DNA of 64,000 bases, taken from Candidatus Competibacteraceae bacterium. Lineage in GTDB: Bacteria; Pseudomonadota; Gammaproteobacteria; Competibacterales; Competibacteraceae. This document shows, in pieces, positions 41,706-49,753 of the stretch. Position numbers and translations under genes: made by a program. A model generated the notes under the pieces. That model was not told the DNA's origin and did not search any database. It worked only from the letters and a program-made list of their open reading frames with translations. Numbering within the stretch: the first letter of the stretch is position 1; the number at the start of each line of letters is the position of its first letter. The stretch is taken from positions 1,674,001-1,738,000 of the forward strand of contig JADJPA010000001.1 of NCBI GenBank assembly GCA_016713505.1. Direction: 5' to 3'.

Positions 41706-43472
41706 CTACGCGCGAGGAGGCTGTTGGTTTTTCGACTTGGGGCGTTCTGTCACATTCAACCTCATGCCGACCTTCGTGATGCGCTTGCCGCGCATCTCGC
41801 GCACCACGAACTCGACCCGACCCACGCGGGCGCGGTCGCCCACCACCGGATTATCAAACTGGCGGTTCAGATAACCCTCCAACGTACCGACCGCCGCTTC
41901 GGGATCGGGCTTAAGGCCATACAGCAAGGCAATGTCGGCCATGCTGGCCTCGGCGTCCAGCGCCATCTCGCCGAAGAAGCGAGAAGGCTCCAGATATTCT
42001 GGCAGCCGCTCGGAGGCAGCGAACCACGGGTCCAGCAGCGCTAAATCAGCCGCGCGTCCGAGCAAGAAGACATGATCGTCATCTTGCAGTCGCAGCTCCG
42101 CATCACTATCGATCATGCGGCCATTCCGGATCAATCCGACCAAGCGCACGCCTTCCGGCAATATCAGCTCAGCCCAGGCGCGGCCTATCGCCGGACTATC
42201 ACCCGTCACCCAATAGCTCAAAAGCTCGTAGTCCAACCCTGCCGGCACATCCAGCCGCAATCGCCGCGCCAGGGCGCTAGCCGACGGTGGCACTTGCAAC
42301 TTGAGCCAGCGCGCCATCGGTGCCACCGTCCATCCTTGAATGACCAGCGACAGCAACACGATGAAAAACGCCACGTTGAAATACAGGCGGTAATATTCCA
42401 AACCGGCCAGCCACGGAAACAGCGCCAGGATGATCGGCACCGCGCCGCGCAACCCGATCCAACCGATGAACACCCGCTCTCGCCAATTGAAGCGGAAGGG
42501 CAGCAGACACACGGCCACCGCCACGGGACGAGCGATCAGAATCAGGGTCAACGCAATCAGCAGACCGAGCATCGCCAACGACGGCGACAGCTCGTGCGGC
42601 GTAATCAAAAGTCCCAGAATCAAGAACATGCTCATCTGGCTCAGCCACGCCAGCCCATCGTGGAACCGGCGGATGTCGTCGATGTTTTGCAAGGGTCGGT
42701 TACCGAGCACGATTCCGGCAAAATAGACGGCCAGATAGCCGCTGCCACCGGCCACGGCGGTCGTTCCAAAAATCAGCATCCCGCCGGAAAAAGCCAACAG
42801 CGGATACAAACTCACGTTGAGCGTGATGCGGTTGATCAACCACACCAGCGCCCAGCCACCCCCCAAGCCGACGGCCGCGCCGATTCCCATTTGCTGAAAA
42901 AACTGGATGCCGACCTTCCAATCCAGCGCGGTGCCGCCCGCCGCCAGCAGGTTCACCAAGGTAACGGTCAGAAAAATCGCCATCGGGTCGTTGGCGCCCG
43001 ATTCGATCTGCAAGGTCGCGTCCACTCGTTGTTTCAGCCGCAAACCATGCGAATGCAAAATGCTGAACACCGCCGCGGCATCGGTGGAGCCGACGATAGC
43101 GCCGACCAACAGGCCTTCCAGCCAGGGCAACTCCAAAAACCACATGGCGGCGAGACCGGTCAGGCCCGCCGTCACCACCACGCCCACGGTCGCCAGCCAC
43201 AGCGCCGGCCCCAACCCCACCCGGAAACTGCCGATATCGGTGCACAGACCGCCATTGAACAAGATCACGACCAACGCCACGGTGCCGATCATGTAGGTCG
43301 TTTGCACGTCATCGAACCGAATCCCGCCCGGTCCGTCCTCGCCCGCCAGCATTCCCAGCGCCAGAAACACCAGCAACAACGGCAATCCGAGCCGTGCTGA
43401 AATCGTGCTCGCCAGCACGCAGAGCAGGAACAGCACGCCGATCAACAGGATCAACTGATTGGTAAAGTCCAT
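41706..43472 (-). CDS. nhaP2: K+/H+ antiporter with TrkA-C and CorC-type domains
   Basis: 588 residues from MDFTNQLILLIGVLFLLCVL; the start at 43472 is chosen because the longer frame (to 43601) adds a non-conserved Arg-rich leader. About 12 transmembrane segments of the CPA1 type have the ion-binding motif STDAAAVFS and ESGANDPMAIFL. After the membrane part come a TrkA-C domain (VTGDSPAIGRAWAELILPEG) and a C-terminal CorC/HlyC-type domain. This is the design of NhaP2/CvrA antiporters that export K+ at low osmolarity. Confidence 0.94.
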   Translation of the reverse strand: MDFTNQLILLIGVLFLLCVLASTISARLGLPLLLVFLALGMLAGEDGPGGIRFDDVQTTYMIGTVALVVILFNGGLCTDIGSFRVGLGPALWLATVGVVVTAGLTGLAAMWFLELPWLEGLLVGAIVGSTDAAAVFSILHSHGLRLKQRVDATLQIESGANDPMAIFLTVTLVNLLAAGGTALDWKVGIQFFQQMGIGAAVGLGGGWALVWLINRITLNVSLYPLLAFSGGMLIFGTTAVAGGSGYLAVYFAGIVLGNRPLQNIDDIRRFHDGLAWLSQMSMFLILGLLITPHELSPSLAMLGLLIALTLILIARPVAVAVCLLPFRFNWRERVFIGWIGLRGAVPIILALFPWLAGLEYYRLYFNVAFFIVLLSLVIQGWTVAPMARWLKLQVPPSASALARRLRLDVPAGLDYELLSYWVTGDSPAIGRAWAELILPEGVRLVGLIRNGRMIDSDAELRLQDDDHVFLLGRAADLALLDPWFAASERLPEYLEPSRFFGEMALDAEASMADIALLYGLKPDPEAAVGTLEGYLNRQFDNPVVGDRARVGRVEFVVREMRGKRITKVGMRLNVTERPKSKNQQPPRA

Positions 43473-43801
43473 GGTTTTATCTGAATTGCGCGAAAGTCGA
43501 GGGCAGCTACGGCGGGCTGAGGGTGACGCCACGCCGTTAATGGTAACCGATGTCGGTCTTGTACCACCGACTCGAACAAACCGCCCCCTAACGAGGCGCA
43601 CGGCGCCAGACTCAGGCGTGATGCCCCCCGTTAAACTCTAATTTGCACTGTGGGCCAGGGTCGGGCAGGCGGCGGGCGCAATGGCGGAATCGAGCCATGG
43701 GCGGGTGCGGCGCTAGCCGACGGTGTGACCAGTACGGGACCCACCCAGCCAGCCCGGCTGATGCCCGTTCTACGTGCCGGCTGTCCGTTCGCGCTGGTTC
43801 T
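43473..43801. other. GC-rich intergenic region without recognisable gene
   Basis: About 330 bp between the antiporter start and the DUF4130 gene stop. GC-rich, no coding pattern in any frame, no clear hairpin with a T run. It must hold the antiporter promoter. Confidence 0.6.
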
Positions 43802-44578
43802 TCAGTCCTGATCGGGCCGATGCCCCCGGACGAGCGTGCCGATCACGGCGGCTTCCGGCAGATTGGCCCAGTAGCGCACCGGCATCCCTCTTTTCAGCGC
43901 CCGAACCTTCAAGCGGCTCGGATTGAAAATGCTCTGGTAATAGGCGATCCATAACGCCTCCCCAGCGTTGGCCGGCGGCGCGTCTTCCTTCCTGGCTCCG
44001 GCCTTGAAGCTCAGCGCGTTGCCGTCCCACGAAACGCTGACCCGCGGCGTCAGAAGCGCCCAGCGCATCGCGCCAAACCGTCCCACGAAAAAGGGTGCAA
44101 CCGCCTCGACGATATAATGTTGCGGTTCGAACCAAGCCACATGGTGGTATTGACCGGCTGTATCCACCAGCCGTCGAAAGCGGACAAAGGCTTTCATCCA
44201 ATGCATTTCCCGCCGCACTTGATGGCCCATGCGCTCTAACTGCATCCGGTCTGGAGCGAGCGGATTTTGCCAGCGCCGCCGATCTTCGACGACCCGCCAC
44301 GCGGTTCGATACAATAAATCGAAGCGGGCGTGCGCCTTGTGCAGAAAAGCGAGGCGGGCTGTTTCGACGAAGCTCGCCGGCAGTTGGAGAGCCGCCACCG
44401 CCGGCAAATCTGCTGCCGCAGCGGTTTGCACCGCATCGAATAAGTCGCTTTGACGGTGGTTCGCCGTGCGCCAGATAACGCGATCGGGCGACACGCCTTG
44501 CCGCACCAAAAAGCGGACCGCCTGGGAAAAGCCTTCCCAATCGGTCTCGCTCAACAGGGTGACGGCCAAAAGATTCAT
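43802..44578 (-). CDS. DUF4130 family protein, partner of radical-SAM DNA repair/modification protein
   Basis: 258 residues. DUF4130 motifs: ARLAFLHKAHARFDLLYRTA, HQVRREMHWMKAFVRFR, WFEPQHYIVEAVAPFFVGRF and the end EALWIAYYQSIFNPSRLKVR. In many bacteria this protein is encoded beside the radical-SAM protein that precedes it here, or fused to a uracil-DNA-glycosylase-like domain. The role in DNA repair or modification is known only from this association. The ATG at 44578 overlaps the radical-SAM stop by four bases; the longer frame upstream is a shadow. Confidence 0.88.
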   Translation of the reverse strand: MNLLAVTLLSETDWEGFSQAVRFLVRQGVSPDRVIWRTANHRQSDLFDAVQTAAAADLPAVAALQLPASFVETARLAFLHKAHARFDLLYRTAWRVVEDRRRWQNPLAPDRMQLERMGHQVRREMHWMKAFVRFRRLVDTAGQYHHVAWFEPQHYIVEAVAPFFVGRFGAMRWALLTPRVSVSWDGNALSFKAGARKEDAPPANAGEALWIAYYQSIFNPSRLKVRALKRGMPVRYWANLPEAAVIGTLVRGHRPDQD

Positions 44579-45843
44579 GGGTCGGCAAACAGCTCCAGTT
44601 GCGTCGCGCGCGGGCGCTTGCGCCGGCTGGCGAGCAGCAAACCCACATCGCCATCGCGCGGCCGATGGTCGGGCAAGACCACGAAAGGCAATACCTTGGC
44701 GACGGCGATAGACAGCCGGTCGAGATCGCCGCGCCGAATCGCGCCCAGGCGGCGCGCCGCCAGCAAGCGGCCGACCGAGCGTACCCCCAAGCCCGGCACC
44801 CGCAATAACCGCTCTTTCGGCGCCCGGTTCAGATCGACCGGGAACTGCGACGGATGGGCCAGCGCCCAGGCCAGTTTGGGGTCCATGTCCAGCGATAACA
44901 TGCCGTCGGGCGTGACGATTTCCTGCTGTTGAAAGCCGTAAAAACGCAACAGCCAATCCGCCTGATAAAGGCGGTGTTCCCGCAGCGGCGGCGCGGCCTG
45001 AAGCGGCAAATTCGGCGGGGCGCGCGGGATCGGACTGAAGGCCGAGTAATAAACCCGTTTGAGGCGATAGGCTGAATACAGGGCGGCGCTGGTCTCCAGG
45101 ATGGCTCGGTCGTTGGAACCGTCCGCACCCACGATCATTTGCGTGCTCTGCCCCGCCGGAGCGAAGCGGGGCGCGCGGTTGGGCTTCGGCGCTGTCGCCG
45201 GCAGGCAGCGCGCCTTGACGGTCGCGCCCTCCAAGCCTGCCTCGCACGCCGAACGGATTTGCGCCATTGCCCGCTCGATGGCGCCAGCCTCCTTTTCAGG
45301 GGCCAGCCGCGCGAGCGCGGCAGGGGTTGGCAGTTCGATGTTGACGCTCAAGCGATCCGCATACCGACCCGCCTCCAGCACCAGTTCCTCGCTGGCGTTG
45401 GGAATGGCCTTGAGATGGATGTAACCCCGGAAGCCGTGCTCCTCTCGCAAACAGCGGGCGACTTCGATCACCTGTTCCATGGTGTAGTCAGGGTCGCGGA
45501 TGATGCCCGAGCTGAGAAACAGCCCTTCGATGAGGTTACGCCGGTAGAAATCGAGGGTAAGTCGGACCAACTCGTCGATGCGAAACCGGGCGCGCGGAAT
45601 GTCGCTGGACCAGCGATTCACGCAATACCGGCAGTCATAAACGCACCAGTTGGTGAACAGCACCTTGAGTAAGGAAATGCAGCGCCCGTCCGGCCCGAAG
45701 CCATGGCAAATTCCCGAACGCTCGGTCGATCCTAGCCCCTGGCCCGTTGCCGAGCCGCGCTTCGCCACGCCGCCCGACGCGCAGGAGGCGTCGTATTTGG
45801 CGGCCCCCGCCAGAATGGCGAGTTTGCGCTGAATGTCCATCAT
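44575..45843 (-). CDS. Radical-SAM putative DNA modification/repair protein
   Basis: 422 residues. The radical-SAM cluster motif C-x3-C-x2-C is in LFTNWCVYDCRYCVNRWSSD. The family stretches FRIDELVRLTLDFYRRNLIE and GLFLSSGIIRDPDYTMEQ follow. The C-terminus carries helix-hairpin-helix type DNA-binding sequence (KERLLRVPGLGVRSVGRLLA). Proteins of this subfamily always pair with DUF4130 proteins and are named putative DNA modification/repair proteins; the chemistry is unknown. Here a LexA-like gene precedes it by 82 bp on the same strand. Confidence 0.92.
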   Translation of the reverse strand: MMDIQRKLAILAGAAKYDASCASGGVAKRGSATGQGLGSTERSGICHGFGPDGRCISLLKVLFTNWCVYDCRYCVNRWSSDIPRARFRIDELVRLTLDFYRRNLIEGLFLSSGIIRDPDYTMEQVIEVARCLREEHGFRGYIHLKAIPNASEELVLEAGRYADRLSVNIELPTPAALARLAPEKEAGAIERAMAQIRSACEAGLEGATVKARCLPATAPKPNRAPRFAPAGQSTQMIVGADGSNDRAILETSAALYSAYRLKRVYYSAFSPIPRAPPNLPLQAAPPLREHRLYQADWLLRFYGFQQQEIVTPDGMLSLDMDPKLAWALAHPSQFPVDLNRAPKERLLRVPGLGVRSVGRLLAARRLGAIRRGDLDRLSIAVAKVLPFVVLPDHRPRDGDVGLLLASRRKRPRATQLELFADP

Positions 45844-45925
45844 TCCGCCTCAACTCTGCTGGAAACCCCGTCAAACCGCTGGCGCCACACCCAGTCGTCC
45901 GACGCTGGCCACCCTTGCAAGCGGC

Positions 45926-46510
45926 TCACTTGCGGTAATTTCGCACCAGCCCGACCACCACCCCAAACAGCTCCCAACGCTCGGGGCGCAGCACCGGATA
46001 GCGCGGATTGGCCGGTCGCAATACCATCGCACCCTCTTCCACGGCCAGCGTCTTGAGCGTGAATTCGTTATCGACCACCGCAACCACCAGATCGCCGGGC
46101 CGGGCCGCTTGGTCTCGTTCGACGACGACCCGATCTCCGGGATAGATGCCCGCCTCCCACATCGAATCGCCGGTCACCGGCAGTACCACCGTGCGCGAAG
46201 GTTCCCGAACCAGCCAGGCATCGATGGATGCCGTCTCACCGCCGTCCGCGACCGCGGTTGGATAGCCGGCGGGCACCGGCGCATCCGCCAGCGGCCGTTC
46301 GAAAAAGCGCGCGGTGGGCGTCCAGCGTTTGGCGGGCGTGCGCTCCAGATAACCGGCCCGCTCCAACCGCCGCAACACCACCGCCACGCCCGAGCGCGTC
46401 GCCAAACCCAGAATCGTTCGCAAGACTTGGTAAGCCGGCAGGCTGCGCCAGCGGCTGTAATAGTCCTGCAAGCGCGCCAGATAGGCGGCGTCATCGGCGG
46501 TTCTGGGCAT
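45926..46510 (-). CDS. LexA-like S24 self-cleaving repressor
   Basis: 194 residues from ATG 46510 (MPRTADDAAYLARLQDYYSR). The N-terminal winged helix of LexA type reads AYQVLRTILGLATRSGVAVV. A likely self-cleavage bond is A81-G82 (VPAGYPT), the catalytic Ser116 is in VTGDSMWEAGI and Lys153 in DNEFTLKTLA. So it should be inactivated by RecA filaments like LexA. Longer starts (46567, 46600) exist, but the operator-like repeat at 46561-46574 would then lie inside the gene. It heads the cassette with the radical-SAM and DUF4130 genes, which implies DNA-damage induction. Confidence 0.88.
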   Translation of the reverse strand: MPRTADDAAYLARLQDYYSRWRSLPAYQVLRTILGLATRSGVAVVLRRLERAGYLERTPAKRWTPTARFFERPLADAPVPAGYPTAVADGGETASIDAWLVREPSRTVVLPVTGDSMWEAGIYPGDRVVVERDQAARPGDLVVAVVDNEFTLKTLAVEEGAMVLRPANPRYPVLRPERWELFGVVVGLVRNYRK

Positions 46511-46560
46511 TTCGATCACCGGCAATGAAGGGTCATCACTCCAGTATGGTAGCTCATTGT

Positions 46561-46574
46561 TGTACATTTGTACA
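46561..46574. promoter_or_regulatory. Palindrome, likely operator of the LexA-like gene
   Basis: TGTACA-tt-TGTACA: each half is itself a palindrome and the whole is a perfect 14-bp inverted repeat. It lies 50 bp upstream of the LexA-like start in an AT-rich stretch that would hold the promoter. Differs from the E. coli SOS box (CTGT-N8-ACAG). Confidence 0.6.
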
Positions 46575-46654
46575 TTTAATAAGCGAGCTTGGTACTCCAA
46601 GCGCTGGCCTCATCGTCGGCTGGCTTGAGCAGACGCCAGCCAGGGCTTGCAAAA

Positions 46655-47116
46655 TCAGCGTTTAGCCGATCGCTGTTGCGTCAGCCAGCGATCCAAGCCA
46701 TTGGCGAAGGCTTGCTTGTCGCGGTTGTCATAAGGCGGCGGCCCACCGGTCGCCACCCCAGTCGAACGCAAGGCTTCCTTGAAGTCGCGCAGGCTCAACC
46801 GCTCCTGGATATTCTCGGGCGTATAGAGCTCGCCGCGCGGGTTCAGGGCGGCGATGCCTCGGACCACCAGCCGGGCCGCCAGCGGAATATCCGCCGTGAT
46901 CACCAGATCGCCATTTGCCGCGTGCTGGACCATATAGTCATCGGCTTCATCCAGCGCTTGGCCGACTTGTACGGCTGAAATCAGCGCTGACGGTGGCAGG
47001 ACGAGCCGGCGGTTGGCGACCAGCGTGACCGGGACACCGACTCGACGCGAGGCGCGAAAGACCACGTCCTTGACCGGACCCGGACTGGCGTCGGCATCGA
47101 TCCAAATTCTCATCAT
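46655..47116 (-). CDS. YaiI/YqxD family (DUF188) protein
   Basis: 153 residues. Start MMRIWIDADASPGPVKDVVF and the pattern GDLVITADIPLAARLVVRGI are diagnostic for this family, a PIN-like fold with acidic residues. Function unknown. Either of the two Met codons at the start may be used. Confidence 0.93.
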   Translation of the reverse strand: MMRIWIDADASPGPVKDVVFRASRRVGVPVTLVANRRLVLPPSALISAVQVGQALDEADDYMVQHAANGDLVITADIPLAARLVVRGIAALNPRGELYTPENIQERLSLRDFKEALRSTGVATGGPPPYDNRDKQAFANGLDRWLTQQRSAKR

Positions 47117-47222
47117 TGCTCCACGGTTTCACGCCTCTTGGCGGATTTGGCCACCCCGGCCGAGCACGGCGCGGCAAACTTGCTACGATGTGTGGTGAAT
47201 TCAACCATAAGAAGTACCGGTC

Positions 47223-48551
47223 ATGACAACTCCGACAGCAAAAACGCCCACCTCCTTTGATCCAGCGCGTTTTACCCGCGCCTGCTGGACCATTTACATC
47301 ATTCTGGCGGCCGCCTATCTCCTGGTGTTTTTTCACCGCATCGCACCGGCTGTGGTCTCCGCCGACCTGATGCGGGATTTCGGTACCACCGGCGCGGCTT
47401 TGGGATCGCTGGCGGCGACGTATTACTACATCTATACCGCCATGCAAATCCCCGCCGGGGTGTTGGCGGATACCGTGGGCGCGCGGGTTTTGGTGACGGT
47501 CGGTAATGCCGTCTCTGGAGTGGGCTCTATTTGGTTTGGTCTGGCGGATACCCTCTGGCAAGCGTCACTGGGCCGGACCTTGGTCGGATTGGGCGTGTCG
47601 GTGGTGTTCGTGGGGCTGATGAAAAGCAACACCGTGTGGTTCCGGGATCGGGATTACGGTTTTATCAGCGGCTTGACTCTGCTGTTGGGCAACATCGGGG
47701 CCATTCTGGCGGCTGGCCCCCTGGCGGGATTGTTGACGTTGTGGTCCTGGCGGTGGGTGTTCGTCGCCTTCGGCCTTATCGCCCTGGTGCTGGCGGTGCT
47801 GTCGTGGCTGATCGTGCGCGACAGACCGGAGGCGCTGGGGTTTCCCTCGGTCCGGGAAATGGACGGTAAACCCGCGCACGCGGGACGCGACCGCCACTGG
47901 TGGCACGATTTGCTGGGCGTATTGGCCACCCGCCGGGCCTGGCCGGGTTTCTGGGCCAATCTGGGAATGCCGGGCACTTTTTTAGCGTTTGTCGGGCTGT
48001 GGGCGATTCCCTTTCTGCGCGATGTTCACGGTCTGGAGCGGTCCGCAGCCTCCCTGTACACCACCTTCGCCTTGGCCGGTTTCGCCTGCGGTGCGTTGTT
48101 TCACGGCTGGTGTTCCGACCGTCTGGGCCGGCGCAAACCGCTGTTGGTCAGCGGGACCTTGCTGTATGCGATTGCCTGGACGGGAATCGTTTATGGCGGT
48201 TGGACGCCCGGCGGCACAGGCATGGCTTGGTTCGTGTTGATGGGCTTCAGTTGCGGCTCGTTCGTCCTGACCTATGCCGGCGCCAAGGAGGTGGTTGCCC
48301 CGGCGCTGTCGGGCATGGCCATCGCCCTGGTCAATACCGGGATTTTCCTGGGCGCGGCGCTGGTCCAGCCGCTGTTTGGCTGGATCATGGATCTGACGTG
48401 GCGAGGCGCTCTCACCAACGGGGTCCGGACCTATGGCATCGCCGATTATCGGGCTGGATTTCTACTGATTCTGGCGGGCGTGGTGCTGGCGGTCGCGGCT
48501 TCGACCTTTTTTTATGAAACCCACTGTCGGAATAGCACGCTCGGGGATTGA
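47223..48551 (+). CDS. Major facilitator superfamily transporter
   Basis: 442 residues, twelve hydrophobic segments. The MFS loop 2-3 motif is GVLADTVGARVLVTVG; the second half has the matching GWCSDRLGRRKPLLV. Near relatives are anion:cation or sugar-phosphate type carriers (LVFFHRIAPAVVSADLMRDF is a frequent opening in proteobacteria), but the substrate cannot be read from the sequence. Followed by a gene on the opposite strand. Confidence 0.9.
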   Translation: MTTPTAKTPTSFDPARFTRACWTIYIILAAAYLLVFFHRIAPAVVSADLMRDFGTTGAALGSLAATYYYIYTAMQIPAGVLADTVGARVLVTVGNAVSGVGSIWFGLADTLWQASLGRTLVGLGVSVVFVGLMKSNTVWFRDRDYGFISGLTLLLGNIGAILAAGPLAGLLTLWSWRWVFVAFGLIALVLAVLSWLIVRDRPEALGFPSVREMDGKPAHAGRDRHWWHDLLGVLATRRAWPGFWANLGMPGTFLAFVGLWAIPFLRDVHGLERSAASLYTTFALAGFACGALFHGWCSDRLGRRKPLLVSGTLLYAIAWTGIVYGGWTPGGTGMAWFVLMGFSCGSFVLTYAGAKEVVAPALSGMAIALVNTGIFLGAALVQPLFGWIMDLTWRGALTNGVRTYGIADYRAGFLLILAGVVLAVAASTFFYETHCRNSTLGD

Positions 48552-48566
48552 CGGGCGGTTTTCGGA

Positions 48567-48595
48567 CAAAAAAAGGGATCGCTTGCGCGATCCCT
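48567..48595 (-). terminator. Rho-independent terminator of the NifJ operon
   Basis: AGGGATCGC / GCGATCCCT stem with a short loop (48574-48595), followed in minus-strand sense by seven or eight T. It is 30 bp past the stop of the dihydroorotate-dehydrogenase-like gene and also lies after the convergent MFS gene. Confidence 0.9.
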
Positions 48596-48624
48596 GAGAC
48601 CTCCAAGCGAGAGGAGCAAATCAA

Positions 48625-49626
48625 TCAGATGTAATCGCCCTTGAAGCTTTCGAGGGTCTTGATGTAGTTGGCGCGCTCGAAGGCGGTCGGATCGGCTACG
48701 TTCTGTTGGCTCATCGAGCCTTTCATCTGTTCGACCGATGTGTAGTTATGCATCTCCATCCAGGTCTGCAAACCATCGCGCAGCGTGGTCATGTAGTCGA
48801 TGCCGTTCTTGAGCAAAGCCGAGGTGGTCATCACCACATCCGCGCCCGCCATCAGATACTTCACCACTTCCACCGGCGTGTGCACGCCGCGAGTCGCGCC
48901 CAGCGAGGCCCGCAAGCGTCCGTACAACACCGCGATCCACAGCAACGGCAAGCGCATCTCATCGGGCGAACTCAGATTGAGATTCGGCGCTACTTCCAGC
49001 TTGTCCAAATCGAAATCCGGCTGATAGAAGCGGTTGAACAGCACCAACGCATCCGCGCCGGCATCGTCCAGGGATTTGGTCATCGAACCGATCGCGCTGA
49101 AAAACGGGCTCAATTTCACCGCCACCGGCACCGTCACCGCCGCTTTGACCGCCTTGACGATTTCGATGTAACGCTGTTCCACGGCGCGCCCGTCGGTGGT
49201 CAGATCGGCCGGAATGTAATAGATATTGAGTTCGATGCCCCTAGCCCCGGCCTGCTGCATCAACTGCGCGTACTCGATCCAGCCGGTGCTGGTGATGCCG
49301 TTCAGGCTGCCCATGATGGGGATATCGACCGCCTCGGACGCCCGCCGCAACAGATCCAGATAGCTGTCCGGACCGACCGTATAGTCATCGACTTCCGGAA
49401 AGTAATTGAGCGACTCGGCGAAGCTTTCGGTGTTCGCCGTCATCAGATATTCCAGCGCGGCGCTCTCGTGTTTCAACTGTTCCTCGAACAGCGAAAACAT
49501 GACCACGGCCGACGCGCCGGCGTCCTCCAAGCGCTTGATGTTGGCCACGGTTCCCGCTAGCGGCGAGGCCGACGCCACGATGGGATGCTTCAATTCCATC
49601 CCCATGTAAGTGGTTCGTAAATCCAT
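48625..49626 (-). CDS. Dihydroorotate dehydrogenase-like flavoprotein
   Basis: 333 residues from ATG 49626 (MDLRTTYMGMELKHPIVASA, preceded by GAAGG). TIM-barrel FMN domain of the DHOD class (GIELNIYYIPADLTTDGRAV, VAVKLSPFFSAIGSM, GADVVMTTSALLKNGIDYM). The pyrimidine-pathway enzyme is usually shorter and lacks this C-terminus; relatives of this type are commonly annotated as DHOD-like and found next to NifJ. Last gene of the redox operon; role there unknown. Confidence 0.9.
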   Translation of the reverse strand: MDLRTTYMGMELKHPIVASASPLAGTVANIKRLEDAGASAVVMFSLFEEQLKHESAALEYLMTANTESFAESLNYFPEVDDYTVGPDSYLDLLRRASEAVDIPIMGSLNGITSTGWIEYAQLMQQAGARGIELNIYYIPADLTTDGRAVEQRYIEIVKAVKAAVTVPVAVKLSPFFSAIGSMTKSLDDAGADALVLFNRFYQPDFDLDKLEVAPNLNLSSPDEMRLPLLWIAVLYGRLRASLGATRGVHTPVEVVKYLMAGADVVMTTSALLKNGIDYMTTLRDGLQTWMEMHNYTSVEQMKGSMSQQNVADPTAFERANYIKTLESFKGDYI

Positions 49627-49753
49627 GGTGATACCTTCTGCGTGCAAGATGTCGGTGGATCGTCAGCCCTTTACCACTGGCGGTGCGCTAGCGCGTGCTC
49701 CTCCCCCTGCCGGGACGAGGAGCGCGCCTGGAGGTTCAGGGATGACGCGCCTT

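Noticed and set aside
42072..43400. Plus-strand ORF of 442 codons opposite the K+/H+ antiporter gene
   Set aside because: Gln/His/Arg-rich antisense shadow; the minus strand encodes a complete antiporter with all family motifs.
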